The position numbers and the translations under genes are program-made. From Brenneria nigrifluens DSM 30175 = ATCC 13028 (GTDB taxonomy: Bacteria; Pseudomonadota; Gammaproteobacteria; Enterobacterales; Enterobacteriaceae), in assembly GCF_005484965.1 (NCBI RefSeq), contig NZ_CP034036.1, forward strand, positions 2,852,001 through 2,916,000: a stretch of 64,000 nt of DNA, written 5' to 3'. A model generated the notes under the pieces. It was not told the DNA's origin, searched no databases, and saw only the letters and a program-made list of their open reading frames with translations. Of this stretch, positions 60,303-64,000 are shown one piece after another; positions within the stretch are counted from its first letter, which is position 1; every line of letters begins with the position of its first letter.

Positions 60303-62506
60303 TACAAGCTCCCCCATTCAGACCTTTTTGTTTCAACAGTGTATGCATCATCGAAATCAGAAACAAAATTACCCGCCACATATGCCGAACCATCCCATTT
60401 AGTGATAGTTGTCGTGCTTTCTGATGTGGCATAAACCTGATACGTGTTGCCATTAATTGTTAGATATTCCCCTATATTACCGAAGTGACCATTTAAATCA
60501 GTATACCCATCAACCGTGTTGTTAAATCGAGCGTATGCGGCCCAAGACGTGTTTCTAACAATAACGGCAGTAGCCCTGGTAAAATTATTCTCCCCGGAGT
60601 TTGCAAGGTAGGAGAAGTTCGCTTCATCAAACTTAACCGAGCCATTCAGGCGATTGGGGTAGTTGCTCGGGCAATTACGCGGCGAAAATAGTGTAGGAAA
60701 ACCCGCTGCTTGTGTCCCGAGGAAGCTTTGCTCATAGATTCTACTGCGGATAAGGGCGGATGCTTGCCGATCTAGCTCAATTAGTAATTTAGTTATACCT
60801 GTATGGGTATTTATCCCGATAGTAAGGTTATTGATTACTGCACTACAGCGTATTGCTGCATATAAATCCATGAATACATTATCAGCAATGTGGTACGCAC
60901 CAACCTGATTTATTAGACGGATGCCCCGGGTAGACTCTGCATCGGCACCTTTAATATAATTTGCAGTTATAGAAATGCGGCTAGCGTTTGAATTTATTCT
61001 ATTCCCGATTACACCCACGCTGCGCGCCAAATCTATATTGTTTCCAGTTATCAGCGCATTACCACAGGATTCCATGAATATGCCATGTTTGTTATCTCGC
61101 AAATTGTTATTTGCAATTGTAAGCATGGCAGCTAGACCTATACCCGTAGTCGCCGAGTTATTACCCTCCACGTCTATGCCGTTGTCACCAGAATTAATGA
61201 CGGTATTACCATGCACTAATGCGCCGTTAGGGCGCTCTAATTGAATTCCAATATAGTGCACATTATTCACGTAACAATTAATTATCTGAGCGTTAGAACA
61301 TCCATAATCAGATGAGCTACTTCCAGACCTGCGTAGATATATTCCTCCGGCGGTAGAGTCTTTAACGTTAACTCCATTTATAACAACATTTTCTGAATCA
61401 ACAATGTTGATGCCATTAATACCACTACCAGACGCTTCACCGTAGGCACCATTTATTGTTATATCGCGCACACTACAGTGATTAGCAGCACCCAGCCAAT
61501 TTGTAATCACAGCACCGGAAGATGCGCCAGTAAACCCTTTATCAAGTGTTATCTGCCCATGACCACAAATATGTACACCCGCCTTAATGCATAACGCTCC
61601 TCGTCCGGCCGCCACTTCACCCGGGATAAGGGTAGATGCGGGGTTGAGCGACACAAGATAATTTTTTGATAGATATACGTCCGCAGACGTACCTGTTTGT
61701 GCATATACAAGGGACGCAAAATCAATAGCCGACTGGATTGAAATGCGGTCATCAGCAACGCCATCCCCTTTAGCACCAAACATTTCAGGGGTAATATATG
61801 TAATGGATTTATCAAGGTAATCGCCAAGATTACCCGTATAAACAGATTCCCTATTGTAACCAGTGAGGTATGATCCAGTCGGTTTTGCTAATTCTATCAA
61901 CACATCGGCGGCCGAACCTGATACAGGGATCATGACGACAGGATCACCGGCATCATTAAAGGCGGGGACCTTGTTTTTTCGATACTCAACAGACGGAAGC
62001 GCGGAGATGAAAGATTCAGGTACTCGCAGCGTTTTATTTAGATTGGCATTAACCCATAATTTAGTTGCCCCATCCTGATTATTGATAGGATCTCCAAGAT
62101 TCTCAATACGGAACCCCTGCGCATTGAACGGACCTCCAGAGATAGGGCGCGCCAACACAAAAGTAAAATTAACAAACGCCTGTTTAATAGCCATCCAAAG
62201 CCGATCGAAATCTTTGTTTACCGTATCAGCCAATAAGTCGCCATTGTCTTGATATTCAGTGGTTCGCGTTGCGGGAATAACGCGCTCCAGCGTAATGACG
62301 CTGCCCGCCAGCGGCGCGGTTAGGAATGCAACCTCTCCGCCGTTAACGTTTCCAATACCTGACACGGTAAAACCCGTAGAAATCTGATCGCCATCAATAT
62401 AAACGGCCAGATCATCAGACCGCAGCAGATAAAATTCATAGGGGAATACGGTAGTTACGCCGTTGGCCGTGTAGATGTTATAAGGGGTTTGTTCTGGAAC
62501 AGCCAT
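60302..62506 (-). CDS. Phage tailspike with T7-like N-terminal domain and beta-helix
   Basis: The 734-residue protein starts AVPEQTPYNIYTANGVTTVF, with PATRTTEYQDNGDLLADTVN near residue 80-100; this is the phage T7 tail-fibre N-terminal (virion-attachment) domain. Next come VTPEMFGAKGDGVADDRISI (a pectate-lyase-superfamily beta-helix start, ~residues 235-260) and many short imperfect repeats with VKDSTAGGIYLRRSG, NGIDVEGNNSA and NKHGIFMESCGNALITGNN, typical of right-handed beta helices. A short C-terminal part follows. It probably binds and may cut a surface polysaccharide. AGG stands 8 bases before the ATG. Confidence 0.88.
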   Translation of the reverse strand: MAVPEQTPYNIYTANGVTTVFPYEFYLLRSDDLAVYIDGDQISTGFTVSGIGNVNGGEVAFLTAPLAGSVITLERVIPATRTTEYQDNGDLLADTVNKDFDRLWMAIKQAFVNFTFVLARPISGGPFNAQGFRIENLGDPINNQDGATKLWVNANLNKTLRVPESFISALPSVEYRKNKVPAFNDAGDPVVMIPVSGSAADVLIELAKPTGSYLTGYNRESVYTGNLGDYLDKSITYITPEMFGAKGDGVADDRISIQSAIDFASLVYAQTGTSADVYLSKNYLVSLNPASTLIPGEVAAGRGALCIKAGVHICGHGQITLDKGFTGASSGAVITNWLGAANHCSVRDITINGAYGEASGSGINGINIVDSENVVINGVNVKDSTAGGIYLRRSGSSSSDYGCSNAQIINCYVNNVHYIGIQLERPNGALVHGNTVINSGDNGIDVEGNNSATTGIGLAAMLTIANNNLRDNKHGIFMESCGNALITGNNIDLARSVGVIGNRINSNASRISITANYIKGADAESTRGIRLINQVGAYHIADNVFMDLYAAIRCSAVINNLTIGINTHTGITKLLIELDRQASALIRSRIYEQSFLGTQAAGFPTLFSPRNCPSNYPNRLNGSVKFDEANFSYLANSGENNFTRATAVIVRNTSWAAYARFNNTVDGYTDLNGHFGNIGEYLTINGNTYQVYATSESTTTITKWDGSAYVAGNFVSDFDDAYTVETKRSEWGSL

Positions 62507-62521
62507 GGTGTCAGCCTCAGA

Positions 62522-64000
62522 TTAGTAGTCTGTAGCGACCTCGCAATCGCCATCGTATGGCTGCCAATTTTCCCGCGCCCCGGCGGTCGGTTTCCCGACC
62601 AACTTGCCGATGCGTACCGGCGTCTGACTTATTGCGCCGGCGCCGGAGTCTATATAGTCGTCCGGCTGGTTGGTGATCGCCGGGTTGAAGTCGCGCATCT
62701 GGTCGTACATCGGGCCATCGAGCACATCGCTGTGCGCCCACAGGAATTTAGACGATAGTGGCGCCTCAAACGCATCCAGAATGCGTTTCTGTTTGTTAGT
62801 GGTGGAGAATTCTTCTTGCACGCCGCAACCTGTGCCTTTCAGCGCCTGGCGCAGTAATTTTCCGGCGAAGCTGCCTGGCCCGTTGACTTCGACGGCGACG
62901 CGGGGGATCTGGTATTTTGTGACCAATTCGCGGATCTGTACTACCTGTCCGCCGGTGATTTTGTCGTTATCATCGAATTCCGCCAGTTCGCCAGTCAGTT
63001 CCTGACAGACGTGCCAATACAGATGCCCGCGCGCGTCTGTCAGCATCAGAGTAAATGCGCTGGCATCCGCTTTTACTTTGCCCGTTGCCACGTCCCACCA
63101 CGCCACGGCGCCAACGATCTGCAGATTACCCAGCCACATCGAACAGCCGCCGTTGGCGTAGCGGATTTCTGGTTGTACGGCATACTCGCGGATGCGATCG
63201 GGATCCAGGCGGATATCCCCAACCGGTTTGCTATGCAACTGGTACTGGCTATCCCAGCCGTTTAATGTTCTGGTTTTCTTCCGCCGCCGGAGCATTTCGG
63301 CACGCGTAAACCGCTCTGGCCATTCGCAACCTGCGTAGCAGTCAATGGTCATGTCTGGCGCTTCGGCGAATTCAATGCCGGAATCAGTCAGCCGATAGTC
63401 GGTTCCCTCCGTCAGCAGCCGGGCGCCAATATGAATTCCGGTAAAAACATACTCGGGGCGGAATGGAAGTGTGTATCGCGTTTTTTTCGCGTCCCTGGCC
63501 TCTATGCGGTGCTCCTGATGAAACAACTTGATCGTTAGACAATCCGCCCCCATTTTTTCCACCTCATCGTAAAGGCTGTCATGGGTGTGCGGTGTGCCGA
63601 TATACAGCGTCCGCCCGCCCGGCACCAGGATGTGCGTCTGCTCATCCAGCCGGTAACGCAGCTTTTCCCGCGCCTCTGGCGTCTGAATGTTTTTCGGCAC
63701 CTCCACATCATCGTTCTGGCATTCGTCGGCGCGGGCGGATGTGACGTTAGATAGAATGCCCTTTGCGTACATGCTGGCGTTGCGCTTATCGAGAGAGTTA
63801 TTAACCCACCACTGTTCAACCGTTCCCTGCCCGTCCGGCAACATTCCACGCGTCAGTGGGTGATTGCGTAATACGTTTTGCGTGTCTCGGCTGGTTTTGT
63901 ATGCCGTGCCGTCAGATTCTGACTGATGCAGGATCCGGTAGGTGTTATCCCGGTAATATCGCCAGGCGTTATAAACGGCGAGGATTGTTGATTTCCCGAA
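62522..64000 (-). CDS. Phage terminase large subunit (5' part beyond the window)
   Basis: The frame is open to the window edge without a stop; the first visible residues are FGKSTILAVYNAWRYYRDN, giving the Walker A end (GKST) of a terminase ATPase. Downstream are a putative nuclease Asp in VAWWDVATGKVKADASAF and the VAVEVNGPGSFAGKLL block of the RNase-H-like nuclease. It packages DNA into the prohead. The usual ORF start at 63844 is internal. The C-terminal region contains the second copy of the 20-bp hairpin repeat. It precedes the tailspike gene by 15 bases. Confidence 0.85.
   Translation of the reverse strand, partial: FGKSTILAVYNAWRYYRDNTYRILHQSESDGTAYKTSRDTQNVLRNHPLTRGMLPDGQGTVEQWWVNNSLDKRNASMYAKGILSNVTSARADECQNDDVEVPKNIQTPEAREKLRYRLDEQTHILVPGGRTLYIGTPHTHDSLYDEVEKMGADCLTIKLFHQEHRIEARDAKKTRYTLPFRPEYVFTGIHIGARLLTEGTDYRLTDSGIEFAEAPDMTIDCYAGCEWPERFTRAEMLRRRKKTRTLNGWDSQYQLHSKPVGDIRLDPDRIREYAVQPEIRYANGGCSMWLGNLQIVGAVAWWDVATGKVKADASAFTLMLTDARGHLYWHVCQELTGELAEFDDNDKITGGQVVQIRELVTKYQIPRVAVEVNGPGSFAGKLLRQALKGTGCGVQEEFSTTNKQKRILDAFEAPLSSKFLWAHSDVLDGPMYDQMRDFNPAITNQPDDYIDSGAGAISQTPVRIGKLVGKPTAGARENWQPYDGDCEVATDY
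62582..62601 (-). repeat. 20-bp hairpin repeat, copy inside the terminase gene
   Basis: Identical to 60145-60164 and in the same orientation. Here it is coding, near the terminase C-terminus (VGKPTAG residues). The two copies enclose the tailspike and small-ORF module, about 2.4 kb apart. Confidence 0.85.

Larger units (their letters stand above)
58461..64000. mobile_element. Left end of a prophage (continues past the window)
   Basis: From the tRNA-Leu fragment rightward all genes are phage-like and on the minus strand: spanins, endolysin, holin, tailspike and terminase. No integrase lies near the fragment, so it should be at the far end, next to the restored full tRNA-Leu gene. A podovirus-like tail type is suggested by the T7-like tailspike head; this is inference. 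Confidence 0.85.

Overview
The window looks like a chromosomal segment of a motile enterobacterium of the Pectobacterium/Brenneria/Dickeya type (Pectobacteriaceae). Every core gene matches the enterobacterial form closely, and almost the complete flagellar and chemotaxis gene set lies in one uninterrupted cluster, as is typical of that family. Genus is an inference; no marker here fixes it.

Left edge (1-3414): the 3' part of the helicase gene radD, then rplY (ribosomal protein L25) and a PhoH-family ATPase gene. Flagellar locus, first part (3415-14492): the regulators fliZ and fliA, then an accessory insert, then fliC, fliDST and fliE. The insert holds an Rpn/YhgA-type nuclease gene bracketed by two ~85-bp imperfect direct repeats, followed by ugd and a very large TPR/O-GlcNAc-transferase-like protein with two methyltransferase-like C-terminal domains, most likely a flagellin-modification enzyme. 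Second part (14829-25716): fliFGHIJK and fliLMNOPQR, encoding the basal body, C-ring and export apparatus. Third part (25890-38223): flgLKJIHGFEDCB on the minus strand, then flgA and flgMN on the plus strand, then flhE. Fourth part (38223-53859): flhBA, cheZYBR, two chemoreceptors, cheW, cheA, motBA and the master regulator flhDC.

The regulatory logic can be read from the DNA. Upstream of flhDC there is a perfect-core CRP site, a sigma70-like promoter and an RcsAB-box-like palindrome, spaced as I remember for E. coli flhDC. Sigma28 (FliA) promoters of the form TAAA-N15-GCCGATAN, or near it, precede fliC, fliD, flgK, flgM and two chemoreceptor genes.

The 1.45 kb between flhD and dsrB contains relics: a stump of an IS630-type transposase and a shredded chemoreceptor pseudogene whose remaining pieces lie in all three forward frames. 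dsrB, a third intact chemoreceptor gene and a KTSC-domain gene follow.

Right edge (58461-64000): the left end of a prophage. It begins at a displaced 3' fragment of a tRNA-Leu gene (attL-like) and carries, read on the minus strand, a terminase large subunit (running off the window), a beta-helix tailspike, a 45-codon ORF coupled to it, holin, endolysin and two spanin-like genes. A 20-bp sequence able to form a GAAA-tetraloop hairpin occurs exactly twice, bracketing the tailspike module.
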